Of a DNA stretch of 64,000 bases, positions 18,814-30,900 are shown one piece after another (the stretch's first letter is position 1; each line of letters opens with the position of its first letter). Under the pieces are notes generated by a model. It was not told where the DNA came from. It saw nothing but the letters and a program-made list of their open reading frames with translations, and made no database searches. Made by a program: the position numbers and the translations under genes. This DNA comes from Beaufortia kweichowensis (taxonomy: Eukaryota; Chordata; Actinopteri; Cypriniformes; Gastromyzontidae): contig CM032811.1 of the NCBI GenBank assembly GCA_019155185.1, positions 12,420,075-12,484,074 on the forward strand, given 5' to 3'.

Positions 18814-19150
18814 CTGTAGCTCATTCAGTCCTCTCCGCCACCAAAAACAAATAAGACAAACCAGTTTTCTTCAAATTCAATGAAACATGACAACACATCA
18901 GACTTACATGAGTCTACACGCACACATACTCCAGCATGTTTAACGTCTTCTTCAATCTCCCAATGTATTTATACTCCCGTCGATTTTCGGATTATGTTCA
19001 GTTTATAACATTTCAGGTCATATGCATGGATCTGATAAGGTATTAAACAATCTGTAAGTTTAAGAGCTGTAAACTTCCTGGCTTTCGCGCATACCCCTCC
19101 AGCTTACATTACACTCTTCGCTCAAGAATGTAAAAGCACTTGACTTCCGG
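18814..19150 (-). promoter_or_regulatory. mgat1: Probable mgat1 non-coding first exon and promoter
   Basis: The minus strand has a good donor CTACAG|GTGAGATT at 18814, and CpG-containing sequence at about 19.08-19.2 kb. Spliced to the acceptor before 17762 it would give a mainly non-coding leader. The transcription start is not determined. Confidence 0.4.
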
Positions 19151-19199
19151 GTGGCGTCACTTTTATGAAGCCCCGCCCCTCTCAGGGAACGTATAGAAT

Positions 19200-20471
19200 A
19201 ACATACGTGCTTCACTGAGGAGCTTCGTTTTCCACTTCAGGGTTTATCTTTGGTGTTATTGATGGAAAATCAAGGGTTAGGGCCTGTGAATACACGGGGA
19301 TATTAGACTTCATAGCGTTTTATGCGAATCGTGTGAAAATCAATGTCTCTGATGGAGTGTGTACAACTTTTTTTTTTTTTTTAAATTAGAAATGTGTGCA
19401 AGTGTGGGCTTTTCTGGGTTGTACTCCAGAATATTATATATTTTTTGCTATATTTATTTGATAATATACTGCTTTTTGAGTAAATGTGTGAAACAATTTG
19501 ATCCTTTATGAATAACTTCTATAGTTATTCACTGTGGTGTGACTACTTGTTGTACTAAATAAAATCATGGCTTTGATCAGCCAATAAATCTGCTATCTAT
19601 TATTAGGCAGAAACTCACACACACATTCACACCTTAATTTAAACTTTCTATATTGTCCATTTCGCAGAATTCTTTATTTAAACAATTTGGTTATACCTTA
19701 AAGAGTCTGATGGTGAGCATGTTATATATTTACTTTAAATAACTGTTTACATTCATTATTCCCAAAGCAAAATTCAGGTGTCCAACAACACAGTATAAAG
19801 CGTATAAAAGCTCTACTTATAACAGAGCACAATCATATAACACAGTGCAAGCCAGGACATACAGTGCGGTTTCACTGGCATTACAAACATTCACATATAA
19901 GCCAATCAGAATATATCTGTTGCTCTATATCTTTAGGGAGTCTGAAGGTGCATTTGTGTGAAGTGCATGTAGTCCAAATGATCTGCAGAAGATTCATTCT
20001 TCAGGTTCAGAAGCTTCTCCCTGTCGAGTCTCAGATAAAACCTCATTATGATCTTCTGTGGTATATTTGACACATCCACTCAGCTTATCACACTGTAAAA
20101 AATATTATCATTATTAATGTCAATGTTGTTAGCATTATATTTTATCCATAACCATTTAGCAGCAACAATGATATTTATATGATCAATATAGGCAGAATGT
20201 ATATTTTTATAAGTATATTTTATAAGGGGTCAGTTGTGCAATACCTAAATGTATGTAACTAGGCCTTTGCCACTATTCTGCAATATTTTTCTTCTGCATT
20301 AACAATATTGTTTGGAATAAAAGGAATAGAATCTGACCATACTCTATCTATAATATCTATAATATTATAGATAATAATACAGGTGTTGGGATCAGCCAAT
20401 CTGTCCTGTTATAGAGTTATGCAAAGATTTCTTTCATAACTGTATTAACAAACTGGGTATTACGTGTTTAC
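19200..20471. other. Intergenic, no gene recognised
   Basis: AT-rich sequence with no conserved frame. It contains a 20-bp perfect AT-rich palindrome at 20354-20373 (TATCTATAATATTATAGATA). Confidence 0.6.
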
Positions 20472-21164
20472 TTAATCAGAAACAGTGGCAAGTGACTTAT
20501 TTTGAGTAAAATACAAAGGTTTAAAGTCTTGACGTTTTGTAAGCTCTTCTAAAACGCCACAACTTACATCCGGATGAATCTGGTTCGTCCAGTCTATTCC
20601 CAGTTTCGTCCGCACAATGTCAGACACGGCAGCTGTTAAACACACCAGTCTATTCTTCAACAACGACAGTAAACCAATGGGACATAACAAATCCATTTCA
20701 TTCGGCTTCAACGTGCTCGTACTCTGAGCACAAATTATACAAACACAAAAAGTCCACGGAAATCCCGAAATTATTTTCCCTAAATGCCCGTCATTTACCC
20801 GAAGAACTAAGTTGCTTTGGGATAAAAGATCATGACGCTCAGATTTAAATGCAACAATGTAACAGTCCGGATTGAGTTTCATTTTGCGGCAGTTCTTTGA
20901 TATCGACGTGTCTCTTCTAGCAGACTGCATTGAACAGCATGTTTTAAATTGCGTTGAAACTGAGAAAACACTCGGAATCTCCACGTTATCCCTGTGAAAT
21001 AAGTATCCTAAGAGAGCGCGAAAATAAGACCTGTGAGAAGACCTTATCCCGAGTCCGCACACTGAAGCCGCAGGCCGCGTCTTGTTCGCCTGCTTTCGGG
21101 CGAGTATGTTGCCCTGACACCGGAGAACAGCGGACAGGGCTGAGGCGGACGGTGTTGAAGCCAT
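20472..21164 (-). CDS. Uncharacterised 230-codon ORF
   Basis: I do not recognise this protein. The frame is open for 230 codons and starts in a near-ideal context (GCGATGGC) at the edge of a CpG-rich segment (about 20.9-21.35 kb), as expected for a promoter-proximal first exon. The N-terminus is rich in Ala, Ser, Arg and Lys with few acidic residues and could be a mitochondrial presequence (MASTPSASALSAVLRCQGN). The middle holds a mildly hydrophobic Cys-rich patch (GFPWTFCVCIICAQ). No domain, transmembrane helix or repeat stands out. Possible alternatives are a first exon spliced from within (a weak donor CACAG|GTCTTA lies near codon 46), a lineage-specific gene, or a chance frame in a CpG island. 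Confidence 0.35.
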   Translation of the reverse strand: MASTPSASALSAVLRCQGNILARKQANKTRPAASVCGLGIRSSHRSYFRALLGYLFHRDNVEIPSVFSVSTQFKTCCSMQSARRDTSISKNCRKMKLNPDCYIVAFKSERHDLLSQSNLVLRVNDGHLGKIISGFPWTFCVCIICAQSTSTLKPNEMDLLCPIGLLSLLKNRLVCLTAAVSDIVRTKLGIDWTNQIHPDVSCGVLEELTKRQDFKPLYFTQNKSLATVSD

Positions 21165-21349
21165 CGCTGACTTTTGTGGTCCTTTAAATCCAGCCCTTAC
21201 GAATGAACGATCTCAAACGAGATCACTTTATGTGTCCGAAAAGGGTGGGACAAAACGACCCCCGGAATTTGGCTGCAGATGACTCCAAACTGACTCACAG
21301 TGTTGGGCGTCGGGGAGTCAGATCGAGGGGTGTTGCGCGCTCGTGCACT

Positions 21350-23003
21350 TCACATGGGACGCTCGTGAACAGGCCATGCTGAGAACAAGAAGCCACTGAC
21401 CCATATTTAAAATACACTACTCATGCAGATACAGACAGATAACTGACAGTGTTGTATAAATAAACACAAGGTGTGCTTACGTAAATGTATGTGGACACAA
21501 TATTCCAAATACGCACTAACTGTATGTTTCAGATAAATAAGACTTGACACTGATATCAAAATCAGACATTCATTGATTGTCATTTGTAAATGTCTGCTCA
21601 GAGATTGTACACTGGAGGGCATCTGAGCTCAGGTTTTGATGGATATCTAGTTTAAAGGCAACAGTGAAATATGTTGTAAATGTAATCTGAGAGATGATTG
21701 ATTCTCCTACATTATTAGATATAGTGTGCATTATAGGGCACTTATTCAAACAATGCACTATACACTATATCTGCTTATAATTTAATACATTAAAATTAAA
21801 GTGTGTCATGCCACGAATGAGACTGTATTTAAAAAAAGCTTAAAATGCAATCAACATCTCTTGTTCCACATTTTAATGCATTAGTAAGATATAATGTACA
21901 ATAATTGCAAAATACAGCATGACAGAGTGATTAGGACCATGTACTGTAGGAGAAGCGGGCTCTTATATCATTCTGAAGAGGGTGGTTTTCTGAAGGTCAT
22001 TAGTTTATTACATTACATTATTTGAAAATAAATTATTAAGTTATGGTAGAAGAAAGATACGCATCAGTTGCTGTTTCACTGTTTATTGGTCCTTATTTAA
22101 AAATATAACACAGAATACTACTTTTGACAGAATCAAGTACTGTATTCCAGAAAAGTATATCTGTATTGTCTTTCTGTGTATATTAAATATGCCCCAGTAT
22201 GATTTGTCAGTTTTTCCTTTATGTATACAAAAGACCTGCATAATCCAGTTTTTCAAACGCCCTGGTAAAAACAAAATACACTCACACTTTGTTAAGGACG
22301 TTTTAGTGAGATTGTGACGAGTGACTTTCTGGAAGTCATAAGGCACTAGCAGGTCATGGGTTCAATTCACAGGGAGGGTTAAGGTTACTCACACGGAGAA
22401 CGAGGACAAGTTTATTTATTTTTAACTTTTCAGTGTGACCTCTACCCATTTGTGCAAAAGAATAGAACATTTTATGAACATATGTGCATCATTAATCAGA
22501 AAAATGATAAAAACATTTTTGATTTTAAACTTTAAATACGACATCATTTGCATTGTTTAGAAATATATTGTTATAAGAAACATATTCAAGTACAAAAAAT
22601 GCATTGGGTAAAATCTTTATGAGATCAAATGGAATAGTGATACTGTACGTATTATATCTTCTCCGCCAGATTCAAGCGCTTTCTAACAATTCACATTTTG
22701 TGTGATTGATTACTGGATTATTTAAAGGGATTTACAGTTTGACGAATCATACGTCATTGACAGTAAATACATCATCACCTCTTCTCAGAGGCTTTGCAAA
22801 ACAATGTTTCAGTCTGTAAAATATGTTTTACAATTTGACGTTTGTCCAGTACATGACAATAGAGCCTCATTGTGGAGCATCTTACACAACAAAGCATTGT
22901 ACTCCACACAGCACTGTGTACAATGGAAAGAGCTCCACCAAGAATCCAACTTGCTTTATGTTTTACCTTCAACCATCATAAGCATTGTGTATTTTCTCAT
23001 CCA
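21350..23003. other. Intergenic and probable 3' UTR of the RING gene
   Basis: No coding sequence recognised. The part next to 23.0 kb is likely the 3' UTR of the minus-strand RING gene. Confidence 0.5.
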
Positions 23004-23912
23004 TCACGGCCGTGGGTTTGAACTAGTATGGTTTAGGTTAGGGGGTCTCATATTGGGAATAATCATAAAGGTAAAGATCCCCACCAGCATGAGAGCCAAA
23101 GTGACCATGATAATGGCCGCCACTGTTGTGTAATAGCACTGGTTGGAATATAAAAACCGTCTCATTTGACTTCTCATCCTGCTAGGAGGTCTCCCGACAT
23201 TGATCATAGTCGCTGGGCCGAGGCCTTCCTCCATGGCTCCGAGAGGGTAATTGTTCACCTGTTCCTCTTTCTTCTTAAACACAGGCAGATTCAAGGTGGT
23301 CTTGACGGGGCTGGTTGTTGTTGTTTTGAGGACGAGTTTGCCCTTATTGCGTTTGAAGCGTACAGACAGCACCCTTTGCATGTCAGGGGGAAGCCTGCGG
23401 AAGATGTCCTCGTTATTACCCAGATGTGGCAGGTCTCGGCCATGTCGGATTTCCGTCGGCTCTCTGCAAATTGGACATGGCAGTGACTTGATCTCGGGCG
23501 AATTTACGTTGATACGTGCCAGGCATTCTAAACAAAACGTGTGTCCACAGGAAAGCAACTTGGGGGCTTTGAAGACGTTATCGAAGCTGCAGAAGCACAC
23601 GATGCACTCTGTGTCCTCCAGATCGTCTTTAGGCAGCTCCTTCTTCGGCTTTCTCGGCTCTTGCTCATTGTGTTGCCTCCTCCCCTCCTCGCTGCGGCCC
23701 CGTGGTCGCTTAACTCCCTGTTTTCTGTTCTCGTCTCTTCCTCGCCTGCTCTCACGATTTTCTTCGTCATGGCTTCGACTTCTTCGAAGAGGCCTGATGA
23801 CCTTCTGCCATGTCTCTGATGCCCCCAGGTTGAAGCTGCCCTTGCTGTCAAGCTTCGGTTTGACGTTTGGCTCTCGCCATTTTTCTCCTTGTCTCTCTTT
23901 ATCGTCACTCAT
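23004..23912 (-). CDS. Membrane-anchored RING-finger E3 ubiquitin ligase, RNF183/223/225 family
   Basis: Predicted E3 ligase with a cytosolic RING and a C-terminal membrane anchor, 302 residues in a single coding exon. Residues 1-100 are very basic and charged (RSRSHDEENRESRRGRDENR). The RING finger is classic C3HC4: C103-x2-C106-x15-C122-x-H124-x2-C127-x2-C130-x15-C146-x2-C149, with DNVFKAPKLLSCGHTFCLEC as the family signature. A linker rich in Lys and Thr follows, then one transmembrane helix (about 262-286) close to the C-terminus. The ATG at 23912 was chosen because it follows an acceptor (CCCTCACAG, exon start 23961). Family members locate to ER, Golgi or lysosome membranes. The exact paralog (183, 223, 224 or 225) cannot be decided by eye; the long basic N-terminus is unusual. 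Confidence 0.85.
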   Translation of the reverse strand: MSDDKERQGEKWREPNVKPKLDSKGSFNLGASETWQKVIRPLRRSRSHDEENRESRRGRDENRKQGVKRPRGRSEEGRRQHNEQEPRKPKKELPKDDLEDTECIVCFCSFDNVFKAPKLLSCGHTFCLECLARINVNSPEIKSLPCPICREPTEIRHGRDLPHLGNNEDIFRRLPPDMQRVLSVRFKRNKGKLVLKTTTTSPVKTTLNLPVFKKKEEQVNNYPLGAMEEGLGPATMINVGRPPSRMRSQMRRFLYSNQCYYTTVAAIIMVTLALMLVGIFTFMIIPNMRPPNLNHTSSNPRP

Positions 23913-24050
23913 GATAGAGCAGATCAGGAAGGTGTCACGGACAGATGCTGATTTAACAAGCCTGTGAGGGGAGATAAAATAATACGCTATCAGTGGACAT
24001 GACAGACACAATTGATTCATAATGGGCTCACGCTCACAGTGTTGGCACAA

Positions 24051-27000
24051 GATTTCATCAACGTTACGGATATAAATCTCGAGGTTTAAAGGTCATGTTT
24101 ATTTCTGAAAGCCAAAGTGCTTTACAAGATAACATGAGAATGTAAAATAAAACATAAATACACAGAATTGACTGCAATAAACAAACAGCAGACACTGTAA
24201 TATAGCAGACAGTTTAAAGAGTGATTTAACATGTTAACTGTCACCGTTATTTTACATTTCACTTTAATATTTCATAATTGAATTCTATCTAACCATGACA
24301 AACTATATATTGATGAAAAGTTATAAGACTCAAGAATAAATATTTGACAGATTTTTATGACAATAAACATAAATAAAAAATATAAAAATATTTAACAATA
24401 ATGTTAGTTTAAAATGTTTAGTGAAAATACTTTTTCTAAATAACGATTTTGGAGGCAGTGACCAAAGAAAGTGCTTTGCTACCTTTTACAAATTTAAACA
24501 AACTTACTTTCATTATTTCACATCACCAAATGATCTAGAGATTGTAATCTGTGACAAATACACTAATACAGCTGCCTATACAAAAGTATACATTAAGATA
24601 CTTGTTATAATGACTGATATGCAGAAGACACTTTCAGTATATATCATGGCATTTGTACTTAATTCACACAAACAGATTCAGCTGACTTACTAACACACAA
24701 GAGCATTTGACCTTAAGTCAAGAGATCGAGCTGAAGTCGACTGCACAGGAATGCAAACTAGAATATCGAGCTTGTACAACAGTATGACTGCGCTAGACTC
24801 CACATTTGTGTTTACTATAGTTCACTTTAAACCATTAGAAAAAGTGAAGAATAACAAAGGTTTCAATAAAAGCAATCACTGTGTGTGTTAAAAAACAACA
24901 GAATATACAACAATACTTGAAAATCAATATTGCTTCCCTTAGTTTTGTTTTGATGTATAATTTGAAGTATAATTCACCTGCCAAATAAATCCAATTGACA
25001 TATTCTTCTTTATCAAAACATTATCATTATAGGTGCTTTATGTTTATTTATATTTACTGTCACTTGCCAAATGAAAGCCACACACCCAATAACCAAGAAT
25101 AAACCAGATCAAGTCCGTTCAGAGTACCTGTCACAAACTGCCAATGAGATTACTCAGATAACCCAGTAATATTGCCCTTCATTTGTAAACTAGTTAAGAA
25201 AAACTAGAAAAACACTAGTAATTACTTTACTTTTGCATACTAATGTCATTTAACAACCTATACTTTAAAGGTAAAAGTCATTTTAAAAGTTGAAAATCAC
25301 ATAAAAAGTACAAATCTTTTTGTAACTTTTGTAACTACCTATGAGCTGATGAGATGTTTAGGTGCAACCCAAGCTTGACTGGCTCCAGAAGCACATATTC
25401 CACTAAGAGAGCATTTCAGGTGTGAAATCCAGACCTTTCTGTCCACATCAGTACTGTATTACAGTTTTCGTGATCTGTCAGTTGCTTTTGACGTGAACAG
25501 TTTGCCTCCACCTCCTCTGTGTGTTTTTCTCTCACACTCCCTCCCCTTCGTTCACCTTGTCATACCTGCTGAACTTGTCCAGGTGCTATTTGAACCTGTT
25601 TCAGTCTGAACGTGAGGAATGTAGAGCCTTAACACAGTTATTAAAGTCACGTATCAGCTAAACATGCAGTTTCTGTATTGTTGAAATGACCTTGAATGTG
25701 TATGAATCCACCACTTTTGTTTCTGAATCACCTAAATATCGGGAATTACATTGTGAGGAGCTTCATGAAACTAGATCATTTTGCCTGAAGACAATTTGGG
25801 CTCTTCAGTGATAGAGTTTTGTGGGTGGTTGCTTTGGTTTTTAATCAAAAGAACCCACCCGCAAATCTTTATAAAGACATTCTAGATATATCCCAGGTCA
25901 CCTTTAACATAAATCTTTGAAGCTATAAGGTTATATTAACCTGTAAAAATAAACGTACAGAACGCAACAAGCCACACGATTTGAAATCATATTACATCAA
26001 TATCAATGCAATACATGTGTATGTGTATGCAATACATTTAGTGGAATATTAAAAGTTTAATACTTTCTGCCACAATGGTAATGATCTTCCTATTGTACTG
26101 TATGCAAATTGTTTTTCTTTTGCACCAGGATATATAACTAAAAATACTTTTACATGGGAACAGAAGGAAGTTCATTAACATCCCAGGGTGTCACTGATAA
26201 ATCTGATAAAAGCATCCAGATTACTGTTATCCACAAACACTGCTATGGAAATTTTCTGTTTATACTGCCGATGACTGCAGTATATTGTTTTATGCAGTGT
26301 TATCATACGCATACATGTCATACCGGTATTTTGAGACCTTTTATATTGGATTGTGATGAAGATCTGTGGGAATGAAAAGACTTTCCATAGTTGCCTTACT
26401 TAGATCAGACATACACACGGTCAAATACACACGGTTGCAGATCTGGACTGGTGACTTTAAAGTTGTGGGATTAAACCATGCAAGACCTTTAGAGCAAGAC
26501 CTCTCAACCACATAGTCTAAGAGTCTAGTTAGTCTAAGAGTTTTGTCTCTATGGTGAGTATTGATTTAAACAATTCTTTAGGTTTTGAATTAGTTTCTGA
26601 GTGCGTTAGGGAAAACAAAAGTGTTTGATTAGAACTCGACTTCATACACTTAATGGCCAAAGGTATGTGGACACCACCTACTAATTAACAGGTTAGGTCA
26701 TTTCAGCTACACCCATACCAAGAACCACATAAAGTCAAGCACACAGACTTACATGAACATTTTTAGTAGAACAGAGAGTTCAGAGAAGCTTAAGGACTCT
26801 TGTGGCTCAATCTAGAAATCTGCTGCTTTAGAGAAAGCCGTTTTAAACTGAAAGTCACACAAGATAACCCAAATTTGTGTAGTTGTAAATTGTATAATAA
26901 AAGAAACATTTATTTGAGAAGTTTGATTGAGACAGAGTATTAAGGCAGTGATTCAGATTAGTATTCTAATGAAGGAAGAAATACATTTTTATTACCAATC

Positions 27001-27961
27001 AAAACTACTCTTTTAGCTACTCATTGACTAACATCTAATTTCGGCTCACGGCTGAGCTTTTCACGTTACAAACTTAGCTTTAGGGAAACTACAAACTACT
27101 AATCATTGATTTGTGGGTATATATTAACCATTTGACATGAACTTTTCAAGTAGCAGAATTGCACTTGTATCGTAAAAATTCTATAAAAATATTATTTAGA
27201 AGGAGGGGTTTACCACCACTGCTCGAATTACACCAAATACTATGAAAAACAGTTACATTGCAGGGCTTGGTTGCTGTGACACATTAACAACCTTTTAGCT
27301 TGAATCAATAAATTTTATTGCATTTGTTTCCTTTGATTTTGACTTGTATATATATACACCTGTAGTTAAACATTGTTGTAACCACAGGTAATCATTGTAA
27401 TCATTATTTATTTCCTTTTTTAAAGATGAAGCATTGGTTATGTTTTCTAAACTCTAAACACGTATGTTACTTAAGGGCAAAAGCTTTTATGCTATATGGC
27501 ACATCTGTGCAAAGTATTCCAGGGAAAGGCAATATTCTAGTGTAACAGAAAACTCTCTTCTGTTTATTCATTAAAGTATTGTTGTCCGTCTACCACTTTC
27601 AGTTTTATGACTTTTATTTATCTTTACCCTGATCCTCATCTGGTATTATCTACTTGAAAGAATTCCAAGATTCAGTGTATAAACAATAACAAAAAGAGCC
27701 GTGTGAATGTATTAAAAAATATATTTCCTCATTCGAGCCATATGAAAACTGCAGGAAATCAAAAACAACAGAAAAACAACTCAGATCAGCAAATTTCCAA
27801 TCGAAACACTGTGTTATTCTAAAAAAAAAAATGTCGGACTCATTTACTGACCAACAAATACTGTCACATTGCTGGCCTCATCAGTCTCTGTACAAAATCC
27901 ATAAAGTCTCAGCTCTGTGTTATAGCATGAAGAACAGCCTCTCTGTCTTGTCATCTCAAGA
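24051..27961. other. Gene-poor stretch between RING gene and dhx16
   Basis: No conserved coding sequence found on either strand. It should include the upstream leader of the RING gene (left part) and the dhx16 3' UTR (right part). A teleost MITE-like end, ATGGCCAAAGGTATGTGGAC, lies at 26652-26671. Confidence 0.55.
26645..26790 (+). mobile_element. Fragment of a teleost MITE-like repeat
   Basis: The motif TTAATGGCCAAAGGTATGTG followed by GACACC resembles a repeat end found very widely in fish genomes (TGGCCAAAAGTATGTGGACA). The right boundary is unclear and no ORF is present. Confidence 0.4.
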
Positions 27962-30900
27962 TCAGCCCAGTTCTTCACGGGCTTTGCCTTGTTTGCGTGG
28001 CATCTTCTTACTGCTGCTGTCCTCCAATTCTTTGTTCTTATAATAATGAGGAGCCACTTCCAGCAGCCAGGCGCTGTCAATCTCTATCACCTGACACAGA
28101 GAAAATTAGAAAAAAGTTTAGTTACACTAGGGTATCCTGCTTCCAGAGTTGCCAGTGGATACTAACATAGATCTATGTATATGTAGATGCCACATTCAAC
28201 CGCTGCAGACACATCAAAGCATCCGCCATCCAAGTTGGAATGCTCCAAATTTTAGTTCTGTCAACTTGCTCTTAAGTGTTCATAGATTGTTCCAATATGA
28301 TGGACATCTTGCATGTAGTGACCCATAGAAACAGCCGCTAATGAGGCATCTACATATATATTTCTATGGTTGCTAAGATGTTCTAGATGTTCAGATTTTT
28401 TAGCCTATTGTTATGCAGTGGCTGCAGTGTTTTGGGTGGGTAAAGATTCTACCCCAAATCTAATATTCTGGTATTGTTAACAACAATATTTGGAAAAAAA
28501 AAATTCAATGCTGAGGAACTACAGACCTGTCTCATAAACTCTTTGGTGGTGAAGACCAGCTCATGGTAGATCAACCATCGCGGCTGCTCCTCAAACAGAG
28601 AGCTGTTGGGATGGACGTAAACCGTCTGCTGGTGCTTGACTGTTTTGTAACCCCCTTTACTCAACCGTGCCGTGTGGTAAAAGTATCCAGCCGTCACCGC
28701 CTGCAAGGAACAAATCGCAGGTTCAAATTAATCTTAGCACTAATGCTCTGAGATAAAACCTCAACATTTGAAGGCATCAAAAGCAATACAATTCTACTTG
28801 TATTACGTTTCCTAATTATTCGGCGCTGGCTCAACTCATTTTTAGTTTGTAGTGAAGTTAAAGACGTGACATACACAGCAAATTGAGGTGCCCAGAAGAT
28901 GAATGAACTTTTTTAATTCTCTTCTGCACATTTCAAAGGAGATTAAAAGTAGGATGCATTCTAACTTACATAATAACTGACACTTGAAGAGCTAACTTGA
29001 ATTCCTGCATGCAAATACCTGAGAAATGTATTACTACCTGCAAGTGTGTACAAACATTTAGGTATTGTTTTGGCTCTAATTCCTTTAAAATCAGATAATA
29101 CACGCTGACCGTACTTTCTCACAGAACAGGAACTACCGGCATGACAAACACGGCACAAGACAACAGATTTAAGAGAAGATCACAATTTCACATCAGTTAT
29201 ATGTAGAGCTAAAGGGTCAGTGTGAGCTAAATATAACAAAGAACACAAAAATGTCAATCTCAAATTTAATAGATACACATGCGTTCTACTATTAAGTGTA
29301 ATATCTTTATTCTTTACAGGTTGATTTTGCATGAATTCTAAACAGGCACTGAAAAGAGCACCCCATTAAACTTTCAGCCAAATAAATTACTCATATTATC
29401 CAAAGCACCAAGTTCCCCTGAAAAAGGAAACGCAAGACGTGTACTTTAGTGATGAATGCGGTATGACCTTGCGAATGGGAACGCTGTCGTCGTTGGAGCT
29501 GCACAGTTCCACCTCAATCCTGTCCATCAGTCCCTCCAGCTGTTCACGGACATCTCGAGCTCTTTTCATCGAGCGGAACTGAATAAAGTTCTCGAAGCAC
29601 CACTGAGTTGAGTAACCGCTCTCCACCCACTAAAATGACAGAGAAGTTATTTCAAACATTTGACTTGTTACTGCAGTCCACATGATGAAAGGCATTCGAG
29701 ACAGAATTTTTGTTAAATGCTGCATCACTGTGATTTGCGATTCCACAGAAATACAAGAAAGTTTGACTTCTTTTAATCCCAACCAGTCAGTTTATTTTCA
29801 GTTTTATACCACAACTTACTTTTGATTAATTGACACACATTCCAATGTGACGATTCATTTCTAAATCCAGGTTTCTTGACCGCATTACAGTTTTACATCG
29901 TCAGTTTCTCTTTCTAAACACCTCTAAATTAGTAACAGTACTTTCAATTGGGGTATGATGAGTAAACATACCAGAAGATTTTAAGGATTAAAATCTGAAA
30001 CATGCCCGTATGTGTATTGACAGTTGTTGATGTTGTGTGTTCGGTCCCAACAAAATATCTGACTCACCTCGGGTGTGCGTGTTTTAAACGAACTAAAGGA
30101 ACTTATCAGGCCTATGTTTCTATTAAAAACATAATGATCTATAATTGTACATGGCATCTAAACACAAACACTTGCACAGGCATGCAGAACCTGCAGGTCA
30201 ACTGCTGCGCTTCTCCCGCAAGGAAGTCGTCGTATTTTGTCAATAACATAATTTCTCAATAACCGTGTCGTAAAAGTACGCAAACACTAGTATCTTGACT
30301 TGATTGCCCCTTCAAGCAATATTTAAACATATACACGGTACCTGCGTGTATACGTTCAGCAGTACCAGGTGATCTCCTCCTGGTACCACAAAGTTCATTC
30401 GGGCATTGTCAGCATGAACCACTTTGTCTTTGGGGCGGTAGAAGATTGAGTTGTTGACTGACAGCATGGCTGCGATGGTCAGAACTTCTTCAGAGCACTT
30501 ATAACTAAAGAAAGGGGAAGTTCAAATAAAAATGACATGTCTAAACAAGATAAAAGTGCAATAAGGAAATAAACAAGAAGCATCTACGCCAAGAAATGAT
30601 GCACATGTAGATGGTCACGTTTCAGCATTGAGACTCACTGTTCAGAGGCCAGGATCATTTTACTCAGCATGGGGTCCACAGGAAGTTCAGCCATTCTTCG
30701 GCCAAGCTACACCGCAAAAGAAAGTCAAAATTCTTGATAAAGCATGCATTCAAAACATGACCTACTTCACCATTGTTATTAAGAAATATAATCTCACCAG
30801 TAATTTATTATTAGCTCATTACTATGTTCAACCAAGCCTTTTTGACAACTGTCCAAAACCAACAAGTCTTTTCAAAGTGAAGTTTATCTTAAACTGAACA

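Noticed and set aside
23251..23967. 238-codon plus-strand frame opposite the RING gene
   Set aside because: It is the antisense shadow of the RING-finger coding exon, which has a full C3HC4 motif.
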